Shown: one piece after another, positions 1 to 7,111 of the stretch
How positions within the stretch are numbered: the stretch's first letter is position 1
Layout of the letters: the number at the start of each line of letters is the position of its first letter
Assembly (NCBI GenBank): GCA_017353815.1
Contig: JAFMSB010000015.1
Location: 1-14,218, forward strand
From: Methylocapsa sp.
GTDB lineage: Bacteria > Pseudomonadota > Alphaproteobacteria > Rhizobiales > Beijerinckiaceae
Direction of reading: 5' to 3'
DNA length: 14,218 nt
Notes under the pieces: generated by a model
Seen by the model: the letters and a program-made list of their open reading frames with translations, nothing else
Told to the model about the DNA's origin: nothing
Database searches by the model: none
Made by a program: the position numbers and the translations under genes

Positions 1-299
1 CAAAATCGCTTGAAGAGGACAACAAGGCAAGCGAGCTGCACGAAGCCAAGGAAGTTTTGCGGGTAATATTCCCACCGAACGAGAATTCAGCGCTGCCACT
101 GAATCCAGGCGAAGAAGCGCTCGACGAGCCGACGGCGCGTATATCGCCTGAAGCGCCGCACGTCCTGGCTCGCGAGCTTTCGGCGGTTCGAGCGATGTGG
201 TGCGATCATTTCAATACCGTCGCGGCGCAGTTCTTCATCCAGCGGATCGCTGTCATAGGCGCGGTCGCCGATCAGATTTTCGGGCTTGGCTTCGATCAA
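1..299 (-). pseudogene. IS5-family transposase, second frame (OrfB), interrupted by TGA
   Basis: Reading the minus strand from the TTG at 297-299, the frame gives IEAKPENLIGDRAYDSDPLD with the second catalytic Asp, then RRLVERFFAWIQWQR with the catalytic Glu. A TGA at 87-89 ends the frame. Beyond the TGA the same frame continues with clear family sequence, ILVRWEYYPQNFLGFVQLA and then CLVVLFKRF, up to the window edge. Family members usually have a second Arg where the TGA stands, so a single CGA-to-TGA change explains the stop. The catalytic residues are kept but about 30 C-terminal residues are lost. The true C-terminus lies outside the window. Confidence 0.8.
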
Positions 300-772
300 G
301 TAGAAATCGAAGCAAGCTGCACCAAACGTACTTCATGATGGTTCGCAGCGTGCGTGCTGACCGAAAGCGGCAAGCCGTGACGATCTACAATCGCCATGAT
401 TTTCAAGCCTTTTCCGCGTTTCGTCGGACCGATTTCGGCACCGTCACCCTTGGCCATCGCAAAGGTCGCGTCGATGAAGCACTCTTCCTCATCCAGTGCG
501 CCTCTGTCGCGAAGCTCGTTGGCAATGTCCGCCAGAACGCGGCGCAGAACTTCATTGCGGCGCCAGGTCTGAAAACGGAGATGCACGGTTTTGTAATTGG
601 GATAGCACTGCGGCAGCATGTGCCATCGAGCGCCGGTGTTCAAGATCCACAGCACTGCTTCCAGAACTTGACGCGTGAGAACGGGCTTGCGGCCAGGCGG
701 AGCATCAGGAATGTGCTCTTCCCGAAAATGATCCCGGATACGTTCCCATTCCGAATCAAGCAGCCGAATCAT
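296..772 (-). CDS. IS5-family transposase, first reading frame (OrfA)
   Basis: This 158-residue frame carries the N-terminal half of an IS5/IS427-type DDE transposase: an N-terminal helical region starting MIRLLDSEWERIRDHF, a conserved PNYKTVHLRFQTW block, and the strand with the first catalytic Asp in CFIDATFAMAKGDGAEIGPT. The frame stops with TGA at 296-298 just after HHEVRLVQL, where the family normally runs on into FDFYxIEAKPENL. That continuation is present in the -1 frame on the same strand (OrfB). IS427-group elements are known to make the full transposase by programmed ribosomal frameshifting, so the split may be natural. I see no strong slippery heptamer at the junction, so a mutational frameshift is also possible. 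Confidence 0.8.
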   Translation of the reverse strand: MIRLLDSEWERIRDHFREEHIPDAPPGRKPVLTRQVLEAVLWILNTGARWHMLPQCYPNYKTVHLRFQTWRRNEVLRRVLADIANELRDRGALDEEECFIDATFAMAKGDGAEIGPTKRGKGLKIMAIVDRHGLPLSVSTHAANHHEVRLVQLASIST

Positions 773-778
773 TCAACA

Positions 779-806
779 TTTATAGCCCATCGACTCTCAG
801 CCGCAA
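779..806 (-). promoter_or_regulatory. Putative transposase promoter inside the IS end
   Basis: On the minus strand, TTGCGG (801-806) and TATAAA (779-784) are separated by 16 bp, a plausible sigma-70 -35/-10 pair overlapping the presumed terminal inverted repeat. The -10 box ends only six bases before the transposase ATG at 772, so a transcript from it would start at or very near the start codon, that is, nearly leaderless. There is no Shine-Dalgarno sequence in front of the ATG, which fits a leaderless start. This is inference from motif spacing. Confidence 0.4.
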
Positions 807-823
807 TTTTGAGATAGGATCTA

Positions 824-1256
824 ATGATAATTTACGCATGGCCGAAATCCGCTAAGAAGCCCAGAAATTAACAATCATTTGAGCCGGGAAGACGCCTGCC
901 AAGTTCGCCATCACCCGCCCGCGCCGGGATTTGACGCTGCGCTACGCCAAAGGCTCCGCGCCAGCTCCCGCCGCTCACACCACCCGAGAGGGCAATCCAA
1001 ACGCCAGACACTATATAGTGGAGGAAACCACCCTGGTGATATATCGTACTGCGTAAGGTGCGATAGCGGACATAGCCCCGGAGGATGAAGAGGGCAACGC
1101 TTAGCAAAGCCCTCGATTGCCCTCCAAAATAATCCTTGATTTTTAGCACATTTAATTGGTACACAAGGGTTCGGATGGTAGTCCTTAACTCCTTGATTTT
1201 GCTTGGATTCTAAGTTAGCCGCCCCTATAGTGGATTGGATCCGGGCCATTGAATAG
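824..1256. other. Intergenic region between the IS and ychF, no convincing gene
   Basis: I find no recognisable protein, tRNA or known structured RNA here. A 98-codon minus-strand frame at 868-1164 lacks a ribosome binding site and has the wrong third-base pattern for this genome. Structure visible in the stretch: a perfect 12-bp palindrome CACTATATAGTG at 1009-1020; an 8-bp inverted repeat GAGGGCAA/TTGCCCTC (1090-1097 and 1117-1124) with a nested AGGGC/GCCCT pair; and an 11-bp direct repeat TCCTTGATTTT at 1133-1143 and 1190-1200. In many alphaproteobacteria pth precedes ychF, but no pth sequence is visible here. Confidence 0.5.
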
Positions 1257-1299
1257 GCCGCGGCTTTAATTTCGTCAGTACGAACCGCGGCGTTTTTTT
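1257..1299 (+). terminator. Terminator-shaped hairpin directly upstream of ychF
   Basis: GCCGCGG (1257-1263) pairs with CCGCGGC (1285-1291). Inside it TTCG (1271-1274) pairs with CGAA (1281-1284), with a 7-nt bulge on one side and a 6-nt loop. The stem is followed, after one G, by seven T residues (1293-1299). This has the form of an intrinsic terminator on the plus strand. It ends one base before the ychF ATG, leaving no room for a Shine-Dalgarno sequence. It could end an upstream transcript, act as an attenuator of ychF, or be the 3' end of an unannotated small RNA. Which of these applies is not visible from sequence. Confidence 0.6.
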
Positions 1300-1300
1300 C

Positions 1301-2398
1301 ATGGGCTTCAAATGCGGCATCGCGGGTTTGCCGAACGTCGGCAAATCGACCCTTTTCAACGCCCTCACCCAGACGGCGGCGGCGCAAGCCGCAAATTACC
1401 CGTTTTGCACGATCGAGCCCAATACCGGTGATGTCGCCGTTCCCGACCCGCGGCTCGAAATTCTCGCGAAGATAGCCGCTTCCAAGGAAATCATCCCCAC
1501 CCGGCTCACCTTTGTTGACATAGCGGGCCTCGTGCGCGGCGCCTCGAAAGGCGAGGGGCTTGGCAATCAGTTTTTGGCCAATATCCGCGAGTGCGATGCA
1601 ATTGCCCATGTGGTGCGCTGCTTCGAAGACAAGGATGTGGCCCATGTCGAAGGCAAGATTGCGCCTTTGGCCGATATCGAGACGGTCGAGACCGAATTGA
1701 TGCTCGCCGATCTCGAGAGCTTGGAGAGGCGCGCGCCGGCTTTGGAGAAAAAGGCAAAGGGCGGCGACAAAGAAGCCAAGGAAGCTCTTGCACTCGTCTC
1801 ATGCTGTCTTGATCTCCTGCGCGAGGGCAAGCCCGCGCGAAGTGCGGCGGCAAAAGACGAGCGGCTAAAGCTCTTTGGGAGCCTTGGGCTCCTATCCTCC
1901 AAGCCCATACTTTATGTCTGCAATGTCGATGAGGCCGCGGCGAGCACCGGCAATGCCTATTCCAAGGCTGTCGCCGCACGGGCGCGCGAAGAAGACGCCG
2001 CAGCAGTGGTCATCTCGGCAAAGATCGAGAGCGAGATCGCCGTTTTGGATTGGCGGGAGCAGAGCGATTACCTCGAGGCAGCCGGTCTGAAAGAGCCGGG
2101 GCTCAGTCGCGTTATCCGTGCGGGCTATGGGCTGTTGCGTCTCATCACCTTCTTCACGGCGGGGCCCAAGGAGACGCGCGCCTGGACGATTCCGCAAGGC
2201 ACGAAGGCGCCGCAGGCCGCGGGCGCGATCCATACCGATTTCGAAAAAGGCTTTATACGCGCCGAGACGATTGCCTACGGCGACTATGCGGCCTGCGGCG
2301 GCGAGGCGGGCGCGCGGCAGGCGGGCAAATTCCGGCTTGAAGGCAAGGATTATGTGGTCCAAGACGGCGATGTGCTGCATTTCCGCTTCGCGCCGTGA
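1301..2398 (+). CDS. ychF: Ribosome-binding P-loop ATPase YchF (Obg-family, OLA1-like)
   Basis: This 365-residue protein is full length for YchF. It shows the G1 P-loop GLPNVGKST (residues 9-17), the G3 motif DIAGL (73-77), and NVDE at 208-211 in place of the GTP-specific NKxD. The Asn-x-x-Glu form is the known reason YchF prefers ATP over GTP. A helical coiled-coil insert lies at about 125-190 and the C-terminal TGS domain covers the last 80 or so residues, ending in GDVLHFRFAP. YchF binds ribosomes and is linked to stress and redox responses as a negative factor. The ATG at 1301 gives the family-standard MGFKCGIAGLPNVG start, so the start is secure even though a terminator-like hairpin and T-tract replace the usual leader. 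It appears to be a single-gene unit. Confidence 0.96.
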   Translation: MGFKCGIAGLPNVGKSTLFNALTQTAAAQAANYPFCTIEPNTGDVAVPDPRLEILAKIAASKEIIPTRLTFVDIAGLVRGASKGEGLGNQFLANIRECDAIAHVVRCFEDKDVAHVEGKIAPLADIETVETELMLADLESLERRAPALEKKAKGGDKEAKEALALVSCCLDLLREGKPARSAAAKDERLKLFGSLGLLSSKPILYVCNVDEAAASTGNAYSKAVAARAREEDAAAVVISAKIESEIAVLDWREQSDYLEAAGLKEPGLSRVIRAGYGLLRLITFFTAGPKETRAWTIPQGTKAPQAAGAIHTDFEKGFIRAETIAYGDYAACGGEAGARQAGKFRLEGKDYVVQDGDVLHFRFAP

Positions 2399-2515
2399 TC
2401 GATTGCCCGCAAGAAGAGAAAACCAGCTCCCGGGGGAAGATTGCGGCCGCGGCCCCTCTCTCATCATGACCCCGGACACCGGCCGCCCAATTTACCGACA
2501 CGAATGGGGAAGTGC

Positions 2516-2527
2516 GTGACCGGTCAC
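2516..2527. repeat. 12-bp perfect palindrome near parS
   Basis: GTGACCGGTCAC is its own reverse complement and lies 29 bp from the start of parS. It could be a regulator-binding site or part of an extended partition region. It does not resemble a second parS copy, and no function can be assigned from sequence. Confidence 0.45.
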
Positions 2528-2556
2528 TTGTCTCGTTTTTAGAATCATTCCAAAAA

Positions 2557-2572
2557 TGTTTCACGTGAAACA
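2557..2572. other. parS: parS chromosome-partitioning site (ParB-binding)
   Basis: The 16-mer TGTTTCACGTGAAACA is an exact match to the bacterial chromosomal parS consensus. It is flanked by five A on the left and five T on the right, so the perfect palindrome covers 26 bp (2552-2577). ParB dimers bind such sites, load as CTP-dependent clamps and spread to form the partition complex that ParA and SMC act on. Chromosomal parS sites normally cluster within a few tens of kb of the replication origin, so this site suggests an origin-proximal location. It lies between converging genes and not inside a coding frame. No ParB gene is in the window. Confidence 0.9.
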
Positions 2573-2758
2573 TTTTTGTCCGAAACCCGCCCAAAACCGT
2601 ACAAGGCTGGAGACAAGAACCGCATCTTGGCGCGTTAAAGCCGGCCGGAATTTATGTGCAATCGGCTTCGCGCCGCGTCCGCGCTTTCCTGCGCCCGCCG
2701 GAGCCGCCCGGGGCATTTCTGATGTGCAATCCGCCCGAAATCCGCGCATTTTTTTGCG

Positions 2759-3916
2759 CTAGCTAATTTTTCCCCGGCCTCCGATTGAAGTAAGCGGGGC
2801 ATCGAGTGAATAAACGAGCCCTTCTGGCCTGAAGTCCAACCGAGACTGGCTGCCGTCAACTTGAGCAAGGCCTTGCTCGATGAGCCGCGCCCCGAAGCCC
2901 CGTTTGCGCGGCGCATCAACTGCTGGACCGCCAGTTTCTTTCCAGCTTAGCTGGAACCGTTCTTGGCCATTCCGGCTTATGCCCCAGCTCAGCTCCGCGG
3001 TGCCAGTACTATTCGAGAGCGCACCGTATTTGACGGCGTTGGTTGCAAGCTCGTGCAATGCGAGGGACAGCGCAAGGACGGCCTTTGAATTGAGCCACAC
3101 TTGAGGTCCTGAGAACCTAATTCTGGAATTCTCGGACCCATCGCGGAACGGCGACGTGACCATACCAACCAAATCCTGCAAATCGGCGCCTTTCCAAGAA
3201 CCGGCCGTGAGCAAATCATTCGCTTTCGCAAGCGCCAAGAGGCGCGCCTGAAATACCTCTAAGCCCTCCGCCGCCGTGCTCGCATTGCGCAGCGTTTGCT
3301 GCGCGATTGCTTGCACGACGGCAAGCGCATTCTTGACCCGGTGGGTAAGCTCTTTATTGAGCATCTGTTGATGTTCTTCCGCGGCCCGGAGCCGCGCCTC
3401 GCTTGCGCGCAATGCTGCATTGGCCTCAGCCAGTTCGTTGTAGTTTCGCTCTGTCGTCAAGTCGGTTACGGTCAGCCCGATCGCTCCGGTGCGGTCCCGC
3501 GCAAGCGCGCTTACGGTAACGCGGGCTGGAACCTCGGTGCCATCACCCCGCTGCAGGTTTATCTCAGCGCGGCCCGGATGAAGCTGCCGGTCTCGCATCA
3601 AAGTTTGATAACGCTGCTTGTCAGCGGCCGCGACATGGGTAGCAAATGGCACACCGATCAGGTTTTCGTGAGGGATTTTGAGCACTTCTGCAAGACTTAA
3701 GTTACTATAACTGATGATTCCCTCAGCATCCAAAATGGCGGCGCCCTGTTGCATCTGTTCAATGAGGATGCAATGCGGGAGGTCTGCGGTCTCGAGCATA
3801 TAGACTCGGCTGCCTTCGTCCTCATCAACAACGAACGCATCGACTGCCGCCACGCGAATGGCGCGCAGCGTCTCCTCCGCCTCCTCAAGCCTCTTCGCCA
3901 GCTCTTCGCTTCGCAT
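2759..3916 (-). CDS. PAS-domain HWE-family sensor histidine kinase linked to kaiBC
   Basis: With the ATG at 3916 the protein has 385 residues. An N-terminal helix (about 1-20) is followed by a short VDAFVVDEDEG segment and a PAS domain at about 48-155. A coiled linker (157-190) leads to the phosphoacceptor His192 in ELTHRVKNALAVVQAIAQQ. The ATPase domain has the HWE marks: His288-Glu289 in the N box LHELATNAVKYGAL, Trp325-Lys-Glu327, and GFGARLIE at 340-347. No membrane segment is seen, so it is probably cytosolic. I chose this ATG because GGGAGG stands five bases upstream; a GTG at 3958 overlapping the kaiB stop would add 14 residues. It directly follows kaiB, so it is the likely output or input kinase of the Kai timer. 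No response regulator is in the window. Confidence 0.88.
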   Translation of the reverse strand: MRSEELAKRLEEAEETLRAIRVAAVDAFVVDEDEGSRVYMLETADLPHCILIEQMQQGAAILDAEGIISYSNLSLAEVLKIPHENLIGVPFATHVAAADKQRYQTLMRDRQLHPGRAEINLQRGDGTEVPARVTVSALARDRTGAIGLTVTDLTTERNYNELAEANAALRASEARLRAAEEHQQMLNKELTHRVKNALAVVQAIAQQTLRNASTAAEGLEVFQARLLALAKANDLLTAGSWKGADLQDLVGMVTSPFRDGSENSRIRFSGPQVWLNSKAVLALSLALHELATNAVKYGALSNSTGTAELSWGISRNGQERFQLSWKETGGPAVDAPRKRGFGARLIEQGLAQVDGSQSRLDFRPEGLVYSLDAPLTSIGGRGKIS

Positions 3917-3954
3917 AGGAGCCTCCCACAAGGATTGCGGTTCCAGGTTGCGCC

Positions 3955-4281
3955 TCACTTCCCGTCCCGGACCGGGCTGGCCAGCCGCAGCTGCAATCCA
4001 ACAAGCGTGCGCTCGCTGTCGCGGAGATCGCCGACAATCTTGCGTACCGGCTCCGGTAATCTACGAACGAGCGTTGGAATTGCGATGATCTGATCGCCCG
4101 CAGCAAGCTGCGGGTTGATCAAAAGGTCAATAATTTCAATTTTGTACTTGCCCGGCAAATGCTCTTCGCAAATTCTCTTGAGATTAGCGAAAGCCGTCAT
4201 GGATTTTGGGCTTTGGCCGGCAACATAGAGCCGCAGCTCCCAGAGATCTGTTTCCGGTGCCGTGCCATTTGACTCATTCAT
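3955..4281 (-). CDS. kaiB: Clock protein KaiB
   Basis: The 108-residue product matches KaiB throughout: [19 protein letters not shown] (residues 17-35) opens the thioredoxin-like fold, followed by [15 protein letters not shown], then [21 protein letters not shown] with the conserved cis-proline region. In cyanobacteria KaiB changes fold and binds the CI ring of KaiC, driving dephosphorylation and output switching. The start is set by an ATG at 4281 with GAGG upstream; the open frame extends further upstream but only inside kaiC in another frame. The gene overlaps the end of kaiC by 8 bases, which points to translational coupling and a shared transcript. The C-terminus ([10 protein letters not shown]) is slightly different from cyanobacterial KaiB, which has an acidic tail. 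Confidence 0.95.
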   Translation of the reverse strand: MNESNGTAPETDLWELRLYVAGQSPKSMTAFANLKRICEEHLPGKYKIEIIDLLINPQLAAGDQIIAIPTLVRRLPEPVRKIVGDLRDSERTLVGLQLRLASPVRDGK

Positions 4282-6013
4282 CTGCCGCCTCACCCGTGTT
4301 TTGCGGCCCGCTCCTATCCGCTTTCCGGCTAAGGGCCATCCTCTCGCAATCTCGACCAAGCTCGCCGGACGCGCTCTCCTCCTCCTCAATGAGTTCCTGC
4401 AGCTGCAAATCTTGGCTTTCGAATTCCTTGCGCATGGCCATGATGCGGGCCTCCAGCGCTTGCCGCTTGCGTTCGCGTTCGCGGGTTTTGCGTTCGAGAT
4501 CCTGGCGGCGCGCCAAGGCCCCGGCTCGCTCGCGTGCCTCCTGCGCGAGGCGCGCCGACCCGGTGAGAGCGCCTTCGGGGCCCAAATAAACATCGGCAAG
4601 TTCGATCCCTTGGCCAGTGATCAGAAACTCGCGGATCTGATTAGAATGCGCCATGCCTCGCGACTTAAGGATATACATCGCCCGGTTGCGCTCGCCGCCA
4701 AGTTCGATGTCGCGTAATAAGAGCCACGTGTCCACGAGCGAAGAAATATCGAGTTGGGTCTTCTCCGGGGCCTCGGCGCCACGGGTAAGGTTGCTCATGA
4801 GGACGGTTATTCCACGCGACTTCAGGAAATCCATAATGCGTGTCACCGTGGCGGATGCATCTCTTCGATTCCCAGCATCGAGCAGGCCGTCGACAGGGTC
4901 GACAACCACGATTTTTGGTTTCACGCCGTTTACCAGTCTCTGGAGACTAACGGCGTGCGTCTCCAAACCAAAAGCGGTTGCGCGGATGGCGTGGAAGCGA
5001 AGCAGACCCTTTTTGATCCACTGCTCAAGATTCAAACCAATCGAGCGCATGTTTCGGATGATCTGGCTCGGGGATTCCTCAAAAGATATGTAAAGGCAGC
5101 TCTCCCCCCGCTGGCAGGCAGCGTTCACGAATTGAGCACTCACGCTGCTTTTTCCCGTGCCGGCAGTGCCGGATACCAGAACAGTGCTGCCGCGGAAAAA
5201 TCCTTGGCCGCCGAGCATGGTGTCGAGCCGCGCAATGCCGGTCGAAACCCTTTCGGCCAAAACCTGGTGCTTCAAACCGAGAGAGGTGATGGGGAGGAGA
5301 TTAATGCCATCGTCTGCGATGACAAACGGATATTCATTCGCGAAATGGGACGTGCCGCGATATTTGACGATGCGCAGCCGCCGGGTCGCGACTTGCTCCT
5401 CCACCCGCTGATCGAGGAAAATTACACAATCCGAAATATATTCTTCGAGCCCATAGCGGGTGAGCGCGCGCTCGCCGCGCTCGCCAGTCACGATTGCCGT
5501 CACACCTTTATCTTTCAGCCAGCGAAAGAGGCGCCGCAATTCCGCGCGCAAAAGGGCTTCGTTCGAAAAACCGCTAAATAAACTTTCGACCGTGTCGATT
5601 ACGGCGCGCTTTGCGCCGATCGACTCAATGGCGTGGGCCAAGCGAATGAACAGCCCGTCGAGATCGTACTCACCCGTCTCTTCGATTTCGCTGCGCTCAA
5701 CGCGCACAAAGTCGAGGATGAGTTTTTTCCGCGCCTGTAAGCTGTCGAGATCAAAACCAAGGGAGCGCACGTTTTCGGTCAGCTCGGCCGCGGTTTCCTC
5801 AAACGCCATGAAGACGCCCGCCTCGCCATAGTGAGTCGCGCCCCGCACCAGGAACTCCATGGCGAACAAGGTCTTGCCACAGCCCGGCCCGCCGCAGACG
5901 AGCGCCGTCCGGCTCCTTGGCAAGCCGCCGCTGGTGATCTCGTCGAATCCCTCGATGCCTGTAGGCGTTTTGGGCAGATTCAATCCTGCACTCTTTGGCA
6001 TCGTGGAACACAT
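4274..6013 (-). CDS. kaiC: Clock ATPase/autokinase KaiC with C-terminal coiled coil
   Basis: This 579-residue protein has two RecA-like KaiC domains. CI has Walker A GGPGCGKT (41-48) and the catalytic Glu pair E72-E73. CII has Walker [11 protein letters not shown] (281-290) and E312-E313. The autophosphorylation pair, Ser-Thr in Synechococcus KaiC, is Ser424-Ser425 in [22 protein letters not shown] (451-463) is the conserved CII end. After about residue 487 comes a long, highly charged helix ([19 protein letters not shown] onward to about 548) predicted to form a coiled coil, then a flexible tail. A similar extension is known in Rhodobacter sphaeroides KaiC, where it joins hexamers into a dodecamer. 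No kaiA is present. ATG 6013 gives four more residues than a second ATG at 6001; neither has a strong Shine-Dalgarno. It lies 48 bp after glk. Confidence 0.95.
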   Translation of the reverse strand: MCSTMPKSAGLNLPKTPTGIEGFDEITSGGLPRSRTALVCGGPGCGKTLFAMEFLVRGATHYGEAGVFMAFEETAAELTENVRSLGFDLDSLQARKKLILDFVRVERSEIEETGEYDLDGLFIRLAHAIESIGAKRAVIDTVESLFSGFSNEALLRAELRRLFRWLKDKGVTAIVTGERGERALTRYGLEEYISDCVIFLDQRVEEQVATRRLRIVKYRGTSHFANEYPFVIADDGINLLPITSLGLKHQVLAERVSTGIARLDTMLGGQGFFRGSTVLVSGTAGTGKSSVSAQFVNAACQRGESCLYISFEESPSQIIRNMRSIGLNLEQWIKKGLLRFHAIRATAFGLETHAVSLQRLVNGVKPKIVVVDPVDGLLDAGNRRDASATVTRIMDFLKSRGITVLMSNLTRGAEAPEKTQLDISSLVDTWLLLRDIELGGERNRAMYILKSRGMAHSNQIREFLITGQGIELADVYLGPEGALTGSARLAQEARERAGALARRQDLERKTRERERKRQALEARIMAMRKEFESQDLQLQELIEEEESASGELGRDCERMALSRKADRSGPQNTGEAADE

Positions 6014-6061
6014 GCGAGAGACATGCCGCGGACCCAGGCTTAATATATAGAGCTTGAGGTT

Positions 6062-7063
6062 TCAACGCCAAGCGCGGCTCGCGTAATCGATGGCGAAATC
6101 TTGCGGCGCGCTGGCAATGGCAGCCATCCCGGCGAACACGGTGTTTTCGGCGACGATAAGCCGTGTGCCGATGCCGGCAAGCAGCTCTTCGTAGGGTGCC
6201 TTGTTCTCGAACGCCGCGCGGAATTCCTTTGGATCGCAAAACTCGGCCATTCTCGGCAAAATACCGCCGCCGAAGGTCACACCCCCTTTGGCGACAAACG
6301 CGAGTGCGAGGTCGCCTGCGAAGCGCCCTGCCAGGCGCCAGCAAAGCCGCAAGGTTTCTGCCTCCGTGCTGCGGGGATTTTGCTTCGCTGCGGCGATGAG
6401 CGCCACCTCATCCGTCACGCTCGCGGCAATGCCCGAAACAGCACTGCGCGCGAGATGGAGCCTCATTAGGCCCTGGCCCGAAAGAATGGCTTCGGCGCAA
6501 AGGCGGCCGAACGGAGCCTTATCGAAATAAGGCCAAAGCGCCCATTCCTCAGGTTGGAGAGGGCCGAAATCCATATGCCCGGCTTCGCTTGGAATAGCGA
6601 TATATTTGCCCGCGGCATTCGCAAGGGCGGCAACGCCCAGTCCGGTGCCGAGCCCCATAATGAGCCGCGAGCCCGGCAGGGCTGGCGCGGGCTCCCCAAT
6701 CGGCACGGTCCACGCAGGCTTGATGAAGGGGAGGCTAAAGGCCTGCGCCTCGAAATCATTGAGGAGCAGGCCTTGGTCGAGCCCTATCTCTGCTGCAATC
6801 TTCGTCCCTTCGATTATCCAGGATGCATTCGTTAGTTTGATGGCTCGCCCAATGACTGGGCCGGCCGCGCAAAGAATGAGCGAGCGCGGCTTTGCGCGAA
6901 TTGCGGGAAGTGCCGCCGCCAGCGCATGTTCGAAAGCGGTGAATTGCCTGGTCTTGACGCCGGGACCATGCTCGGGCGTCCCATGCGGGGCGCGGAGCAA
7001 GGAAAACCGGGCGTTTGTGCCGCCCACATCGCAAAGTAGGACCGGAAAGGGAAATTCCATCAT
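6062..7063 (-). CDS. glk: Glucokinase (ROK-unlike, Escherichia coli Glk type)
   Basis: The 333-residue protein has the group A glucokinase pattern: phosphate-binding CDVGGTNARF (11-20), sugar-binding LTNASWII (77-84), the catalytic Asp of LLNDFEAQAF (D103), the ATP-binding GLGTGLGVA (137-145), SEAGHMDFGP (159-168), and a C-terminal GGVTFGGGILPR block. It phosphorylates glucose with ATP to glucose 6-phosphate in the cytosol. Two adjacent ATG codons (7063 and 7060) are possible starts; an AGG lies eight bases upstream. It sits 48 bp after nth and 48 bp before kaiC, so it probably shares a transcript with both. Length matches the usual 320-340 residues. Confidence 0.93.
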   Translation of the reverse strand: MMEFPFPVLLCDVGGTNARFSLLRAPHGTPEHGPGVKTRQFTAFEHALAAALPAIRAKPRSLILCAAGPVIGRAIKLTNASWIIEGTKIAAEIGLDQGLLLNDFEAQAFSLPFIKPAWTVPIGEPAPALPGSRLIMGLGTGLGVAALANAAGKYIAIPSEAGHMDFGPLQPEEWALWPYFDKAPFGRLCAEAILSGQGLMRLHLARSAVSGIAASVTDEVALIAAAKQNPRSTEAETLRLCWRLAGRFAGDLALAFVAKGGVTFGGGILPRMAEFCDPKEFRAAFENKAPYEELLAGIGTRLIVAENTVFAGMAAIASAPQDFAIDYASRAWR

Positions 7064-7111
7064 TGGCTGCCTAAACCCCGCTATCGCCCGTACCGCATAA
7101 ATTAGTTCACT

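Larger units (their letters stand above)
1..823 (-). mobile_element. IS5-family (IS427-like group) insertion sequence, partial
   Basis: The transposase encoded here (two frames on the minus strand) has the domains of an IS5-family DDE transposase, and the two-frame organisation is typical of the IS427 group. The promoter-proximal end is inside the window: reading the minus strand from about 823, a likely terminal inverted repeat begins CCTATCTCAAAATTGCGGC, followed by the promoter and the first ORF. The other end lies before position 1, so the matching inverted repeat and target duplication cannot be checked. The exact boundary near 820-823 is inferred. The transposase carries a premature stop, so this copy is probably inactive alone, although it could be mobilised in trans by a related intact copy. 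Confidence 0.8.
2399..2758. other. Convergent intergenic region carrying parS
   Basis: ychF (plus) and the histidine kinase (minus) converge on this 360-bp gap. It holds the parS site at 2557-2572 and a second 12-bp palindrome at 2516-2527. A short direct repeat ATGTGCAATC occurs at about 2654-2663 and 2722-2731. A weak hairpin GCGCA/TGCGC with an all-T loop (2744-2759) overlaps the end of the kinase gene. I see no coding sequence and no convincing intrinsic terminator for either converging gene. Confidence 0.5.

Noticed and set aside
868..1164. 98-codon minus-strand frame with hydrophobic stretches upstream of ychF
   Set aside because: No ribosome binding site, a GTG start inside a repeat-rich gap, third-base composition unlike the neighbouring genes, and no recognisable motif.
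1892..2479. 195-codon minus-strand frame inside and beyond ychF
   Set aside because: Mirror frame of ychF, with no conserved domain visible.
2744..2759. GCGCA/TGCGC hairpin at the end of the kinase gene as a terminator
   Set aside because: Only five base pairs with the T run in the loop and not after the stem, so it does not fit an intrinsic terminator on either strand.
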